Below are positions 1-7,884 of a DNA stretch of 24,321 nt, one piece after another. The notes beneath the pieces are model-generated. The model worked only from the letters and a program-made list of their open reading frames with translations. It made no database searches and had not been told where the DNA came from. Each line of letters opens with the position of its first letter. Position 1 is the first letter of the stretch. This DNA comes from Deltaproteobacteria bacterium RBG_16_54_18. GTDB lineage: Bacteria > Desulfobacterota > B13-G15 > RBG-16-54-18. The position numbers were made by a program, and so were the translations under genes. The stretch is from contig MGQT01000063.1 in NCBI GenBank assembly GCA_001797935.1, forward strand, positions 1-24,321, in the 5' to 3' direction.

Positions 1-54
1 AGAGAGGGTGGACGTACCGTCGGTGCCGGCGTCGTCACCGAAATCTTGGAATAA
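1..54 (+). CDS. tuf: Elongation factor Tu, C-terminal end (partial)
   Basis: The first 17 codons visible read in frame to a TAA stop and give a tail ending GAGVVTEILE, the very conserved C-terminus of bacterial EF-Tu, the GTPase that delivers aminoacyl-tRNA to the ribosome. The rest of the gene lies upstream of the window. It ends 12 bases before rpsJ, and the rpsJ ribosome binding site overlaps its stop codon. tuf immediately before the S10 operon is the classical str-S10 junction. The fragment is short, but the match is to an almost invariant part of the protein. Confidence 0.93.
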   Translation, partial: REGGRTVGAGVVTEILE

Positions 55-66
55 GGGGAAGTAGGG

Positions 67-375
67 ATGCCGAACGATCGAATCAGGGTCTGCCTTAAAG
101 CATTTGATCACAAATTGCTCGATCAGTCCGTTCAGGAGATCGTCGATGCCGTGATGAGGACCGGTGCACAGGTGGCAGGGCCTATACCGCTGCCGACCAG
201 GATCAATAAATATTGTGTCCTTAGATCGCCCAACATCGATAAGAAATCGCGGGAGCAGTTTGAGATCAGGACCCATAAGAGACTTCTCGACATCCTGGAA
301 CCGACCCAGCAGACCGTGGATGCCCTCATGCGGCTCGAACTTGCCGCCGGGGTCGATGTGGAGATCAAGTTATGA
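67..375 (+). CDS. rpsJ: 30S ribosomal protein S10
   Basis: A 102-residue protein of normal S10 length. It carries the family core RIRVCLKAFDHKLLDQS near the start and the GPIPLPT and EIRTHKRL segments. S10 sits in the 30S head and, as NusE, also takes part in transcription antitermination with NusB. It is the first gene of the S10 operon. The ATG at 67 has a purine-rich AAGGGGAAG site just upstream that overlaps the tuf stop region. rplC follows after 12 bases. No promoter is visible between tuf and rpsJ, so it is probably read through from upstream. Confidence 0.98.
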   Translation: MPNDRIRVCLKAFDHKLLDQSVQEIVDAVMRTGAQVAGPIPLPTRINKYCVLRSPNIDKKSREQFEIRTHKRLLDILEPTQQTVDALMRLELAAGVDVEIKL

Positions 376-387
376 GGGATCGTTGAC

Positions 388-1059
388 ATGCTGAAGGGTA
401 TTATCGGCAGAAAGCTTGGGATGACGCAGGTCTTCGGCGATACCGGCAATATCATTCCCATCACGGTTATCGAGGCAGGCCCCTGCTCCGTCGTCCAGGT
501 TAAGACGAAAGAAAAAGAAGGATACAATGCCTACCAGCTCGGCTTTTTGAAGAAGAAGCCCCAGCGGGTGAACCGGCCGCTCACCGGACACTTTCAGAAG
601 AGCGGTGCCGGCCCCTTTTACTGTCTCAAGGAGTTGACCGTGGAAGAGGTAGGGGAATACGCCGTCGGGCAGGAAGTGACGCTGGAGGCCTTCAAAGCGG
701 GTGACATGGTAGATATTACCGGTACCAGCAAAGGGCGGGGGTTTGCCGGGGTCATCAAGCGCCACGGCTTCCGGGGATTTCCCGGATCGCACGGCACCCA
801 TGAATACTTCCGACACGGCGGTTCTATCGGGTCGCACAGCTATCCGGGGAAGACCTTTAAAGGGATGAGGATGGCCGGACACTACGGCAACAGCCGGGTC
901 ACGGTACAAAACCTGCAAATCGTCGAAATAAAACCGGAGAGCAATCTCCTCTTGGTCAAGGGGGCTGTCCCCGGCGCCATCAACTCCATCGTGATCATCA
1001 GGGAGGCCGTCAAGCGGCCGTCGGCGAAACAGCCGACGCAGGGCGCGCAAGAAGGTTAA
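388..1059 (+). CDS. rplC: 50S ribosomal protein L3
   Basis: A 223-residue protein that starts MLKGIIGRKLGMTQVF, the standard L3 N-terminus. It contains the loop region with GSHGTHEYFRHGGSIG that reaches toward the peptidyl transferase centre. L3 is an early assembly protein that binds 23S rRNA. The ATG at 388 has a GAGGGA site that overlaps the rpsJ stop codon. rplD follows after 6 bases. The last roughly 15 residues (rich in K, Q, A and G) are lineage-variable. Nothing else is unusual. Confidence 0.98.
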   Translation: MLKGIIGRKLGMTQVFGDTGNIIPITVIEAGPCSVVQVKTKEKEGYNAYQLGFLKKKPQRVNRPLTGHFQKSGAGPFYCLKELTVEEVGEYAVGQEVTLEAFKAGDMVDITGTSKGRGFAGVIKRHGFRGFPGSHGTHEYFRHGGSIGSHSYPGKTFKGMRMAGHYGNSRVTVQNLQIVEIKPESNLLLVKGAVPGAINSIVIIREAVKRPSAKQPTQGAQEG

Positions 1060-1065
1060 GAGCAA

Positions 1066-1689
1066 ATGGCGAATTGCGACATCTACAATCTGGAAAAGAA
1101 AAAAATGGGAACCATTGATCTCAAGGACCAGATATTTGCCGCCCCCATCAAAGACCATCTCTTTCATGAGGTAACCGTTTGGCAATTGGCCAAGAGGCGT
1201 CGCGGGACTGCCGCCACGAAGGAGCGCTCAGACGTGCGCGGCGGCGGCCGTAAACCCTGGCGACAAAAGGGGACCGGCAGGGCCAGGGCAGGGACGAGCA
1301 GGTCGCCGCTGTGGCGCGGCGGTGGTACTACCTTCGGTCCGCATCCCCGCTCGTACGACTATCCTCTACCCAAGAAAGTTCGCGCGGCTGCCTTGCGCTC
1401 GGCCCTCAGCCTCCGCTTGCAGGAGGGCAAATTGCTCCTGCTCGACGCGTTTCCTGTAGCAGAGATCAAGACCAAGGCGTTTATCAAGGCGATGGAGGGG
1501 TTGGGGATTAAAAACGCCCTGGTGGTAACAAACGGCGAGGAGTTCAATCTGGAGCAATCAGCGCGCAATGTCCCCGGCGTCAAGGTCTTGCAGTATTCCG
1601 GAATCAATGTTCTTGATATTCTTGCCCACGAGCACCTGATTATTTTGAAGCCCGCAATCGAAAAGATCGAAGAGAGATTGAAGGGATGA
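1066..1689 (+). CDS. rplD: 50S ribosomal protein L4
   Basis: A 207-residue protein of normal L4 length. The diagnostic loop GGGRKPWRQKGTGRARAG (about residues 60-78), which lines the nascent-peptide exit tunnel, is intact. In many bacteria L4 also represses the S10 operon through its leader; that leader would lie outside this window. The stop codon overlaps the rplW start in an ATGA arrangement (1686-1689), which indicates translational coupling. The site before its own ATG is weak (AAGAG). Confidence 0.98.
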   Translation: MANCDIYNLEKKKMGTIDLKDQIFAAPIKDHLFHEVTVWQLAKRRRGTAATKERSDVRGGGRKPWRQKGTGRARAGTSRSPLWRGGGTTFGPHPRSYDYPLPKKVRAAALRSALSLRLQEGKLLLLDAFPVAEIKTKAFIKAMEGLGIKNALVVTNGEEFNLEQSARNVPGVKVLQYSGINVLDILAHEHLIILKPAIEKIEERLKG

Positions 1690-1976
1690 AAGATATCTAC
1701 CAGATCATCAAGAGGCCGTTGATTACCGAGAAGGCAACGCATCTCAAAGAGAAAGAGAACAAGGTTGCCTTTCTCGTGGACCGGGCAGCGAACAAGGTGG
1801 AGATAAAAGCGGCGGTCGAGCGTCTCCTCAAGGTAAAAGTCCTCGCGGTCAATTGTGCCACCATGAAGGGGAAGACCAGAAGGGTGGGACGCACCGTGGG
1901 GAAACGTCCCGATTGGAAAAAGGCGGTGGTCACCCTACGACCGGGAGACCGCATCGAGTTTTTTGAAGGCGTGTAG
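1686..1976 (+). CDS. rplW: 50S ribosomal protein L23
   Basis: A 96-residue protein with the L23 pattern IIKRPLITEKAT near the N-terminus and a C-terminal GRRPDWKKA-like stretch (here GKRPDWKKAVVTL). L23 lies at the tunnel exit, where trigger factor and SRP dock. The start codon overlaps the rplD stop by four bases, with a GAAGGG site inside the end of rplD. rplB follows after 18 bases. Confidence 0.97.
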   Translation: MKDIYQIIKRPLITEKATHLKEKENKVAFLVDRAANKVEIKAAVERLLKVKVLAVNCATMKGKTRRVGRTVGKRPDWKKAVVTLRPGDRIEFFEGV

Positions 1977-1994
1977 CAGGAGGAAGGCCAGTTC

Positions 1995-2819
1995 ATGGGC
2001 ATCGTGAAATACCAACCGACATCCCCGGGCAGAAGGTTCCAGACGGCCCAGACCTTTGAGGAGGTCACCCGCAGCGAACCCGAGCGCACGCTCGTGCGTA
2101 CCCTGAAAAAGAGCGGGGGGAGAAACAATGTCGGCAGGATGACAGTTCGCTTTCGGGGAGGGGGGCACAAGCGGAGATACCGGCTCATCGACTTTGTCCG
2201 GAGGGACAAGGCCGATGTGCCTGCCACCGTCACGAGCATCGAATATGACCCCAACCGTTCCGCGAGGATCGCCCTGCTCAACTACGTCGACGGGGAAAAG
2301 AGATATATCATTGCCCCCCTAGACCTCAAGGTGGGTGCCAAGGTAATGGCAGGGGAAAAGGTGGAGATCGAATCCGGCAATGCCCTTCCTCTGAAGAACA
2401 TCCCCTTGGGGACGTTCATTCACAATATTGAGCTCAAGATAGGAAAAGGAGGGCAGTTGGTCCGGGGCGGCGGCGGATTCGCGCGGATCATGGCGAAAGA
2501 AGGGGCGTATGCCCACGTCCGGCTCCCCTCCGGTGAAGTCAGACTGGTGCACCAGGAGTGCTACGCCACCATCGGTCAGGTCAGCAACATAGAACATGAA
2601 GGTATCTCCATCGGGAAGGCAGGCAGGTCCAGATGGTTGGGCAAACGCCCGCATGTGCGCGGGGTCGCGATGAATCCCGTCGACCACCCCATGGGTGGCG
2701 GTGAAGGCAAGACCTCGGGCGGCGGACATCCGGTGAGCCCGTGGGGGGTGCCGGCCAAGGGATATAAGACCAGGCGCAACAAACGTACGACGCACTATAT
2801 TGTTAAGAAACGGAAGTAA
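1995..2819 (+). CDS. rplB: 50S ribosomal protein L2
   Basis: A 274-residue protein. It has the N-terminal KPTSPGRR-type motif (here YQPTSPGRR), the RNA-binding OB-fold and SH3-like domains, and the conserved C-terminal VDHPMGGGEG with the histidine next to the peptidyl transferase centre. L2 is a primary 23S rRNA-binding protein needed for subunit association. AGGAGG at about 1978-1983, directly after the rplW stop, supports the ATG at 1995. The C-terminal tail is rich in Lys and Arg, as usual. Confidence 0.98.
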   Translation: MGIVKYQPTSPGRRFQTAQTFEEVTRSEPERTLVRTLKKSGGRNNVGRMTVRFRGGGHKRRYRLIDFVRRDKADVPATVTSIEYDPNRSARIALLNYVDGEKRYIIAPLDLKVGAKVMAGEKVEIESGNALPLKNIPLGTFIHNIELKIGKGGQLVRGGGGFARIMAKEGAYAHVRLPSGEVRLVHQECYATIGQVSNIEHEGISIGKAGRSRWLGKRPHVRGVAMNPVDHPMGGGEGKTSGGGHPVSPWGVPAKGYKTRRNKRTTHYIVKKRK

Positions 2820-2852
2820 GGTTTTATTCCGTGAAATAAAAGAGGAGGAGTT

Positions 2853-3140
2853 GTGGCACGTTCTCTCAAAAAAGGGCCCTATATCGAGGAAGGTTTTTTG
2901 CGCAGGGTCCAGAAGGCCAAAGAGGGCATCGGCGATAAAGTGATCAAGACGTGGTCGCGCCGTTCCACCATTACCCCTGAGTTGGTGGGATTGACCATCG
3001 CGGTTCACAACGGGAAAAAATTTATTCCGGTCTTTGTCACGGAGGACATGGTGGGTTATAAGCTGGGCGAATTTGCCCCGACCCGAACCTTTCATAGTCA
3101 TTCCGGCGACCGGAAGACCAAGGTTGTTCCAGCCGCCTAA
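2853..3140 (+). CDS. rpsS: 30S ribosomal protein S19
   Basis: A 95-residue protein that starts MARSLKKGPYIE and ends with the GEFAPTRTFHSH segment typical of S19, a 30S head protein that contacts S13 and the A-site finger. The start codon is GTG at 2853, chosen because the family N-terminus begins exactly there and GAGGAGGAG lies directly upstream. A 33-base gap separates it from rplB. Confidence 0.97.
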   Translation: MARSLKKGPYIEEGFLRRVQKAKEGIGDKVIKTWSRRSTITPELVGLTIAVHNGKKFIPVFVTEDMVGYKLGEFAPTRTFHSHSGDRKTKVVPAA

Positions 3141-3170
3141 TGTATAAGGAATAAGGAATAGGGAAAGAGG

Positions 3171-3503
3171 ATGGGGATTACGGCAAAAGCACGCTATGTG
3201 AGGGTTTCTCCCCGGAAGGCCAGATTGGTGACCGATCTGGTCAAGGGCAAGAAGGTGGAAGAGGCCTTAGGCATACTGGCCTATACGCGCAAGGCGTTTG
3301 CCAAGACCCTGACCAAACTGATTAATTCCGCGGTGGCCAACGCCCAGCAGAATAACCAGTTGGACGTTGATATCCTGGTGGTCAAAAAGATTACTGTAGA
3401 CGGCGGGCCTACGGCCAAGCGGTTTATCCCGCGGGCCCTCGGCAGGGCAACGAAAGTACGAAAGAGGACCAGCCATGTCACGGTGGTCCTGGATCAACGA
3501 TAA
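3171..3503 (+). CDS. rplV: 50S ribosomal protein L22
   Basis: A 110-residue protein with the L22 signatures YVRVSPRKARLV near the N-terminus and a C-terminal PRALGRATKVRKRTSH, which forms the beta-hairpin that lines the exit tunnel (the macrolide-resistance hotspot in other species). The ATG at 3171 has GGGAAAGAGG immediately upstream. The following rpsC gene starts 16 bases after the stop. Confidence 0.97.
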   Translation: MGITAKARYVRVSPRKARLVTDLVKGKKVEEALGILAYTRKAFAKTLTKLINSAVANAQQNNQLDVDILVVKKITVDGGPTAKRFIPRALGRATKVRKRTSHVTVVLDQR

Positions 3504-3519
3504 CAGAGGAGGTGACGGT

Positions 3520-4179
3520 TTGGGGCAAAAGGTACATCCTATCGGGTTTAGGCTGGGGACGACAAAGACTTGGAAGTCCCGCTGGTTTGCCGAGAAGGAC
3601 TATGCAACCCTGTTGCACGAAGATTTGACCATGCGCAACTATGTTACGAAAAAACTCTCCCACGCGGCGGTTTCCTCGGTGGAGATAGAGCGGGTGGCAA
3701 ACAAGGCAAGCAAGGTAAAGGTGAACATCTATACGGCTCGCCCGGGGATCATCATCGGCAAAAAAGGGTCTGAGGTGGAGATCCTCAAAAACGAGCTCCA
3801 GGCCTTGACGAAAAAAGAGATCATCATCAATATCAAAGAGATCAGAAAGGCCGAGACCGAGGCGCAGCTGGTGGCGGAAAATGTGGCCTTCCAGTTGAAG
3901 CGGCGCGTTGCCTTTCGTCGGGCAATGAAACGCAGCGTCACCTCGGCCCGCAAACTCGGGGCGCAGGGTATCAAGATTGCCTGCTCCGGCCGCTTGGGGG
4001 GACATGAGATGGCGCGCCGAGAATGGTATCGAGAAGGCCGGGTACCCCTGCACACCATTCGCGCCGATATCGACTACGGCTTTGCCGAGGCGCGAACGAC
4101 ATACGGCATCATCGGCATCAAGGTGTGGATTTTTAACGGCGAGGTCCTCGCGCCCCGCGAAGGCACAACGACGCCGTAA
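3520..4179 (+). CDS. rpsC: 30S ribosomal protein S3 (TTG start)
   Basis: A 219-residue protein that starts (M)GQKVHPIGFRLG, the near-universal S3 N-terminus. That places the start at the TTG codon at 3520, with GAGGAGGTGA 6-7 bases upstream. An in-frame ATG at 3475 would lie inside rplV and add 15 residues unlike any S3. The KH domain with GKKGSEVE (the GxxG loop) is at about residues 78-90. The C-terminal domain contains GRLGGHEMARREWYREGRVPLHT. S3 helps form the mRNA entry helicase of the 30S subunit. Confidence 0.96.
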   Translation: MGQKVHPIGFRLGTTKTWKSRWFAEKDYATLLHEDLTMRNYVTKKLSHAAVSSVEIERVANKASKVKVNIYTARPGIIIGKKGSEVEILKNELQALTKKEIIINIKEIRKAETEAQLVAENVAFQLKRRVAFRRAMKRSVTSARKLGAQGIKIACSGRLGGHEMARREWYREGRVPLHTIRADIDYGFAEARTTYGIIGIKVWIFNGEVLAPREGTTTP

Positions 4180-4191
4180 TGGTGGAATATA

Positions 4192-4605
4192 ATGCTGTCA
4201 CCGGCAAAGACTAAATATCGCAAGCAAATGAAGGGAAGGATCCGGGGCAAGGCCCAGGCAGGCAGCACGCTTACCTTCGGTGAATTCGGCCTGCAGGCGC
4301 TGGAGGGGGGTCGGATTTCCAACCGGCAGATAGAAGCGGCCCGTATCGCCATGACGCGATTTATCAAGCGGGCCGGGAGGATCTGGATCCGCGTCTTCCC
4401 CGACAAGCCCTTCACCAAAAAGCCCGCCGAGACGAGGATGGGAAAGGGCAAGGGGGCCGTTGAAGGATGGGTGGCCGCCGTCCAGGCGGGTTTCATCCTG
4501 TATGAGATGGAGGGCGTGCCGGAAGACAAGGCAAAAGAGGCATTCCGGCTCGCCGCGCACAAGCTTCCTATCGCTACCAAATTTGTCGCGCGCGAGGAGA
4601 TATGA
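4192..4605 (+). CDS. rplP: 50S ribosomal protein L16
   Basis: A 137-residue protein of normal L16 length. It contains the family stretches KYRKQMKGRIRGKA, IEAARIAMTRFIKRAGRIW and the RMGKGKGAVEGWVA loop that organises the tRNA-binding region of the 50S. The stop codon overlaps the rpmC start (ATGA at 4602-4605). The site before the ATG is modest (GGTGGA). Gene order S3-L16-L29-S17 is canonical. Confidence 0.98.
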   Translation: MLSPAKTKYRKQMKGRIRGKAQAGSTLTFGEFGLQALEGGRISNRQIEAARIAMTRFIKRAGRIWIRVFPDKPFTKKPAETRMGKGKGAVEGWVAAVQAGFILYEMEGVPEDKAKEAFRLAAHKLPIATKFVAREEI

Positions 4606-4802
4606 TGAAGGCGCGAGAATTACGGGAAATGAGCACCGATGAACTGCGCCAGAAGGAGAAGGACCTCAAGGAGGAGCTCTTTAACCTGAGGTTTCAGCGG
4701 GCGACCGGGCAACTCGAAAATCTCATGCGCGTGGGCCAGGTCAAACGCGATATCGCCAGGGTCAAGACCATTTCGCGAGAGAAGGCAAAGGGAGGCACAT
4801 GA
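4602..4802 (+). CDS. rpmC: 50S ribosomal protein L29
   Basis: A 66-residue two-helix protein with the pattern ELREMSTDELRQKEKDLKEELFNLRFQ and GQVKRDIARVKTI, typical of L29 at the tunnel exit near L23. The start is ATG 4602, which overlaps the rplP stop. A second ATG follows directly at 4605, so the exact first residue is uncertain by one. The stop codon overlaps the rpsQ start (ATGA at 4799-4802), so rplP-rpmC-rpsQ are likely coupled in translation. Confidence 0.96.
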   Translation: MMKARELREMSTDELRQKEKDLKEELFNLRFQRATGQLENLMRVGQVKRDIARVKTISREKAKGGT

Positions 4803-5062
4803 GAAGGCGGGGTATAAGAAAGTGTGAGGTAGGGGTCGTCGTCGGCGATAAGATGGACAAGACGATCACCATCCGGGTGGAACGCAAGGTTCAGCACCCT
4901 ATCTACAAAAAGTACATCAAGCGCTACACTACCTATAAGGCGCATGACGAGCAGAATACCTGCAAGGTCGGAGACAAGGTTGAAATCGTAGAAACCCGCC
5001 CGCTCAGCAAGACCAAGAGGTGGAACGTAAAACAGATCGTCCAAAAGGCACCGGAGGTCTAA
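4799..5062 (+). CDS. rpsQ: 30S ribosomal protein S17
   Basis: An 87-residue OB-fold protein with the S17 core GVVVGDKMDKTITIRVER and HPIYKKYIKRYTTYKAHDE, then GDKVEIVETRPLSKTKRW. S17 is a primary binder of 16S rRNA in the body of the 30S. It overlaps rpmC by four bases. rplN starts 9 bases after its stop. Confidence 0.97.
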   Translation: MRRRGIRKCEVGVVVGDKMDKTITIRVERKVQHPIYKKYIKRYTTYKAHDEQNTCKVGDKVEIVETRPLSKTKRWNVKQIVQKAPEV

Positions 5063-5071
5063 CGAAAAGCA

Positions 5072-5440
5072 ATGATCCAGATGCGGACCATATTGGATGT
5101 GGCCGATAATTCGGGAGCGCGCAAGGTCGGCTGTATCAAGGTATTGGGGAGCTCACGGAGGAAATATGCCTCGTTGGGCGACGTGATCGTCGTGTCGGTC
5201 AAGGACGCCATCCCCAACGCCAAGATCAAGAAGGGGGATGTCGTTAAGGCCGTGGTGGTCAGGACCAAAAAAGGGGTCAAGCGCTTGGATGGTTCCTATA
5301 TAAAGTTTGACGACAACTCGGCGGTGCTCATTAATCAGCAAAATGAACCTCTCGGCACCCGGATCTTCGGTCCGGTGGCGAGGGAGCTCAGGGCGAAGAA
5401 GTTTATGAAGATCATCTCCCTGGCCCCGGAGGTCTTGTGA
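5072..5440 (+). CDS. rplN: 50S ribosomal protein L14
   Basis: A 122-residue protein, exactly the usual L14 length. It starts MIQMRTILDVADNSGA and contains the AVVVRTKKGVKR and FGPVARELR segments. L14 sits at the subunit interface and is a docking site for the silencing factor RsfS. The stop TGA at 5438-5440 overlaps the GTG start proposed for rplX. Confidence 0.98.
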   Translation: MIQMRTILDVADNSGARKVGCIKVLGSSRRKYASLGDVIVVSVKDAIPNAKIKKGDVVKAVVVRTKKGVKRLDGSYIKFDDNSAVLINQQNEPLGTRIFGPVARELRAKKFMKIISLAPEVL

Positions 5441-5772
5441 GAAGGGGCATGGAGAAGCAGGTAATCAAAAAAAACGACACCGTGATAGTGGTTGCGGGTA
5501 AGGAGAAGGGTAAGTCGGGGAAGGTGGTCAGGGTCATCCGCAAAAAGGATGCGGTCGTGATCGAGCGTCTTAATTTTGTCAAGCGGCACCTCAAGGCCGG
5601 CGCGAGCCACGGTAAGGGCGGCATCATGGACAAAGAGGCACCTATTCACCTCTCGAATATTCAACTGCTCTGCAAGAAGTGCAACCTTCCCACCCGCATC
5701 GGGAAAAAGGCCTTGGAAGACGGCAGGAGGATCCGCATCTGCCGGAAGTGCGGCGAGGCCATCGATGAGTAG
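5437..5772 (+). CDS. rplX: 50S ribosomal protein L24, zinc-ribbon form
   Basis: The protein has the L24 KOW motif (VIVVAGKEKGKSGKVVRV, about residues 16-34) and GGIMDKEAPIHLSN. It ends in a zinc ribbon with Cys79, Cys82, Cys102 and Cys105 in two C-x2-C pairs. L24 starts 50S assembly by binding the 5' end of 23S rRNA. The start is taken as GTG 5437, which overlaps the rplN stop and has CCGGAGG four bases upstream. An ATG at 5449 (MEKQVIKKND) gives a protein closer to the family N-terminus, but a purine-rich stretch lies only one base away. The choice is open, and it changes the length only from 111 to 107 residues. Confidence 0.95.
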   Translation: MRRGMEKQVIKKNDTVIVVAGKEKGKSGKVVRVIRKKDAVVIERLNFVKRHLKAGASHGKGGIMDKEAPIHLSNIQLLCKKCNLPTRIGKKALEDGRRIRICRKCGEAIDE

Positions 5773-5795
5773 GATACGCGGGGAGCAGTGAGCCG

Positions 5796-6332
5796 ATGAC
5801 GATGCAAGCATTATATACGAAGGAAGTCGTTCCAGCCCTCAAGAAGCACTTTAACTATACCAACACCATGCAGGTCCCGCGGCTGGAAAAGATCGTTATC
5901 AACATGGGGTTGGGTGAGGCCATCCAGAATATCAAGATCCTCGACTCCGCGATGGAGGAGATCGCGGCGATCGCCGGGCAGAAACCGGTTATCACCAAGG
6001 CCAGGCGTTCTATCGCGCAGTTTAAGCTCAGGAGCGGGATGTCCATCGGCTGTATGGTGACCCTGCGTAAAAAGGCGATGTATGAATTCTTGTATCGCCT
6101 CATTAATATAGCCTTGCCGCGGGTAAGGGATTTTCGCGGGTTTTCCCCCTATGCCTTTGACGGCAGGGGAAACTACGCCATGGGGATAAAGGAACAGATC
6201 ATCTTCCCCGAGATCAATTACGACAAGATAGACAAGATCAAGGGAATGAACATCGTTATCGTGACCACGGCCAGGACGGACGAGGAGGGAAAGGAACTTC
6301 TCAGGCTGTTGGGTTTACCGTTTAGAAGTTAA
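5796..6332 (+). CDS. rplE: 50S ribosomal protein L5
   Basis: A 178-residue protein with the L5 features VPRLEKIVINMGLGEA, GQKPVITKARRSIAQFKLR and the C-terminal MGIKEQIIFPEI. L5 belongs to the 5S RNP with L18 and forms bridge B1b. ATG 5796 has GGGGAG upstream; a second ATG two codons on (5802) is also possible. The rpsZ ribosome binding site, AAGGAGG, overlaps its TAA stop. Confidence 0.97.
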   Translation: MTMQALYTKEVVPALKKHFNYTNTMQVPRLEKIVINMGLGEAIQNIKILDSAMEEIAAIAGQKPVITKARRSIAQFKLRSGMSIGCMVTLRKKAMYEFLYRLINIALPRVRDFRGFSPYAFDGRGNYAMGIKEQIIFPEINYDKIDKIKGMNIVIVTTARTDEEGKELLRLLGLPFRS

Positions 6333-6344
6333 GGAGGTTTCGGC

Positions 6345-6530
6345 GTGGCGAGAAAGGCATTAATGGTGAAGGCCGAACGGCCGAGTAAATTCAAGGTCAG
6401 ACAGTATCATAGATGTCCTCTCTGTGGCAGGCCCCGGGCCTATTACAGAAAGTTCAACATGTGCCGGATCTGTCTGAGAAAGTTTGCCCTCCAGGGGGAT
6501 ATCCCCGGGGTTATCAAGTCCAGTTGGTGA
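6345..6530 (+). CDS. rpsZ: 30S ribosomal protein S14, zinc type (S14 type Z)
   Basis: A 61-residue short-form S14. Four cysteines at 24, 27, 40 and 43 (CPLC and CRIC) form the zinc site. The C-terminus ends GDIPGVIKSSW, as in other C+ S14 proteins. The zinc-free long form of about 100 residues, common in gammaproteobacteria, is not what is present here. GTG start at 6345, with AAGGAGG ending eight bases upstream. S14 lies in the 30S head next to S3 and S10. Confidence 0.97.
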   Translation: MARKALMVKAERPSKFKVRQYHRCPLCGRPRAYYRKFNMCRICLRKFALQGDIPGVIKSSW

Positions 6531-6546
6531 TACGAGGAGACAGTCC

Positions 6547-6945
6547 ATGAGCATGACCGACCCAATAGCTCACATGTTGACCAAGATGCGCAATGCCATC
6601 GTGGCTAAGAAACCGGTGGTTGAGATATCCTCATCACAGCTGAAGACACGGATAGCCGCTATCTTCAAAGCAGAGGGGTATATCGCGGACTTCAAGGTTA
6701 CCAGCGACGCGATCCCCGGCGTCATCCAGATACAGTTTAAATACGACAAGCATGCCCAAAATGTCATTACGAACCTGCAGCGCGTGAGCAAACCGAGCCG
6801 CAGGGTTTACGTGGGTACCGATGAGATCCCCGCGGTATTAAACGGTATGGGGATAGCCATCCTTTCCACCTCGAAGGGGCTCATGACGGACCGCGCCGCA
6901 CGGCAGGCGGGCGTTGGGGGGGAGGTCCTCTGCTATGTCTGGTAA
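6547..6945 (+). CDS. rpsH: 30S ribosomal protein S8
   Basis: A 132-residue protein that starts MSMTDPIAHMLTKMRNA. The start at ATG 6547 is chosen because GAGGAG lies seven bases upstream and because upstream in-frame codons would fall inside rpsZ and do not resemble S8. The C-terminal signature STSKGLMTDRAARQAGVGGEVLCYVW is the RNA-binding half. In other bacteria S8 represses the spc operon by binding an RNA element near rplE; no clear copy of that element was recognised here. Confidence 0.97.
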   Translation: MSMTDPIAHMLTKMRNAIVAKKPVVEISSSQLKTRIAAIFKAEGYIADFKVTSDAIPGVIQIQFKYDKHAQNVITNLQRVSKPSRRVYVGTDEIPAVLNGMGIAILSTSKGLMTDRAARQAGVGGEVLCYVW

Positions 6946-6963
6946 TTCGCGGAGGAGGACGAG

Positions 6964-7500
6964 ATGTCCCGGATAGGCAAGGCACCGATAGCCGTGCCCA
7001 AGGGCGTCGAGGTAAAACAGGCGGGATCGACCATGGAAGTGAAGGGTCCCAAGGGGATGCTCTCGCAAGCCATACCGAGCGGCATCGCGCTCCAGATCGA
7101 CGGCGGCGTCATTACCGTCAAGCGGCAAGACGATACCAAGCATGTGCGTTCCCTCCACGGCCTCTTGAGGACGCTCATCGCCAATATGGTTACCGGGGTG
7201 ACCGAGGGGTTTTCCAAGCGGCTCGAAATCGTGGGGATAGGATATCGGGCCAACCTCCAGGGGAGGAATCTTCAATTGAGCTTGGGATACTCACACCCGA
7301 TCAATTACGCCATCCCCGAAGGCATCGACGTGGCGGTGGATAAACAGACCGCGATCACGGTCACGGGGGTCGACAAACAAAAGGTCGGGCAGGTGGCCTC
7401 CGAAATACGCAGTTTTAAGAAACCCGAGCCTTACAAGGGCAAGGGGATTCGTTATGTAGGAGAACAGGTCCGCCGCAAGGCAGGCAAGGCAAAAGGGTAA
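6964..7500 (+). CDS. rplF: 50S ribosomal protein L6
   Basis: A 178-residue protein with the duplicated L6 fold. It starts MSRIGKAPIAVPKGVEV and has the C-terminal KKPEPYKGKGIRY motif at about residues 153-165, which contacts the sarcin-ricin loop region. GGAGGAGG lies just upstream of ATG 6964. It is placed canonically between S8 and L18. Confidence 0.98.
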   Translation: MSRIGKAPIAVPKGVEVKQAGSTMEVKGPKGMLSQAIPSGIALQIDGGVITVKRQDDTKHVRSLHGLLRTLIANMVTGVTEGFSKRLEIVGIGYRANLQGRNLQLSLGYSHPINYAIPEGIDVAVDKQTAITVTGVDKQKVGQVASEIRSFKKPEPYKGKGIRYVGEQVRRKAGKAKG

Positions 7501-7510
7501 GGAGGAAGGA

Positions 7511-7873
7511 GTGACCGTCAAGAGATTAGCGGGAAGATCGCGCAGAAAACTGCGGATCAGAAAAAAGGTACACGGGACGCCGGAGCGTCCTCGTTTGACG
7601 GTATACCGGAGCTTGAAGCACATCTACGCACAGGTCATCAATGATGCCACGGGCGAGACCCTGGTTGCGGCCTCCACGCAGAGCAAGGAGTTACAGGGGC
7701 AGTTGAAGGCAACCGGCAACGCCAAGGCGGCGCAGGCCGTCGGTGAGCTGGTGGCCAACAAGGCCCGAGAGCGTGGGATCACGCGGGTGGTCTTTGATCG
7801 CAATGGCTTCCTCTATCACGGCAGAATAAAACATTTGGCCGAGGCCGCGCGCCAAAAAGGACTTGAGTTTTGA
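7511..7873 (+). CDS. rplR: 50S ribosomal protein L18
   Basis: A 120-residue protein with RLTVYRSLKHIYAQVINDA and the C-terminal FDRNGFLYHGRIKHLAEAAR typical of L18, which binds 5S rRNA with L5. GTG start at 7511 with AAGGAGGAAGGA directly upstream. The region between its stop and rpsE is only 11 bases. Confidence 0.97.
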   Translation: MTVKRLAGRSRRKLRIRKKVHGTPERPRLTVYRSLKHIYAQVINDATGETLVAASTQSKELQGQLKATGNAKAAQAVGELVANKARERGITRVVFDRNGFLYHGRIKHLAEAARQKGLEF

Positions 7874-7884
7874 GGGAGGAGCGC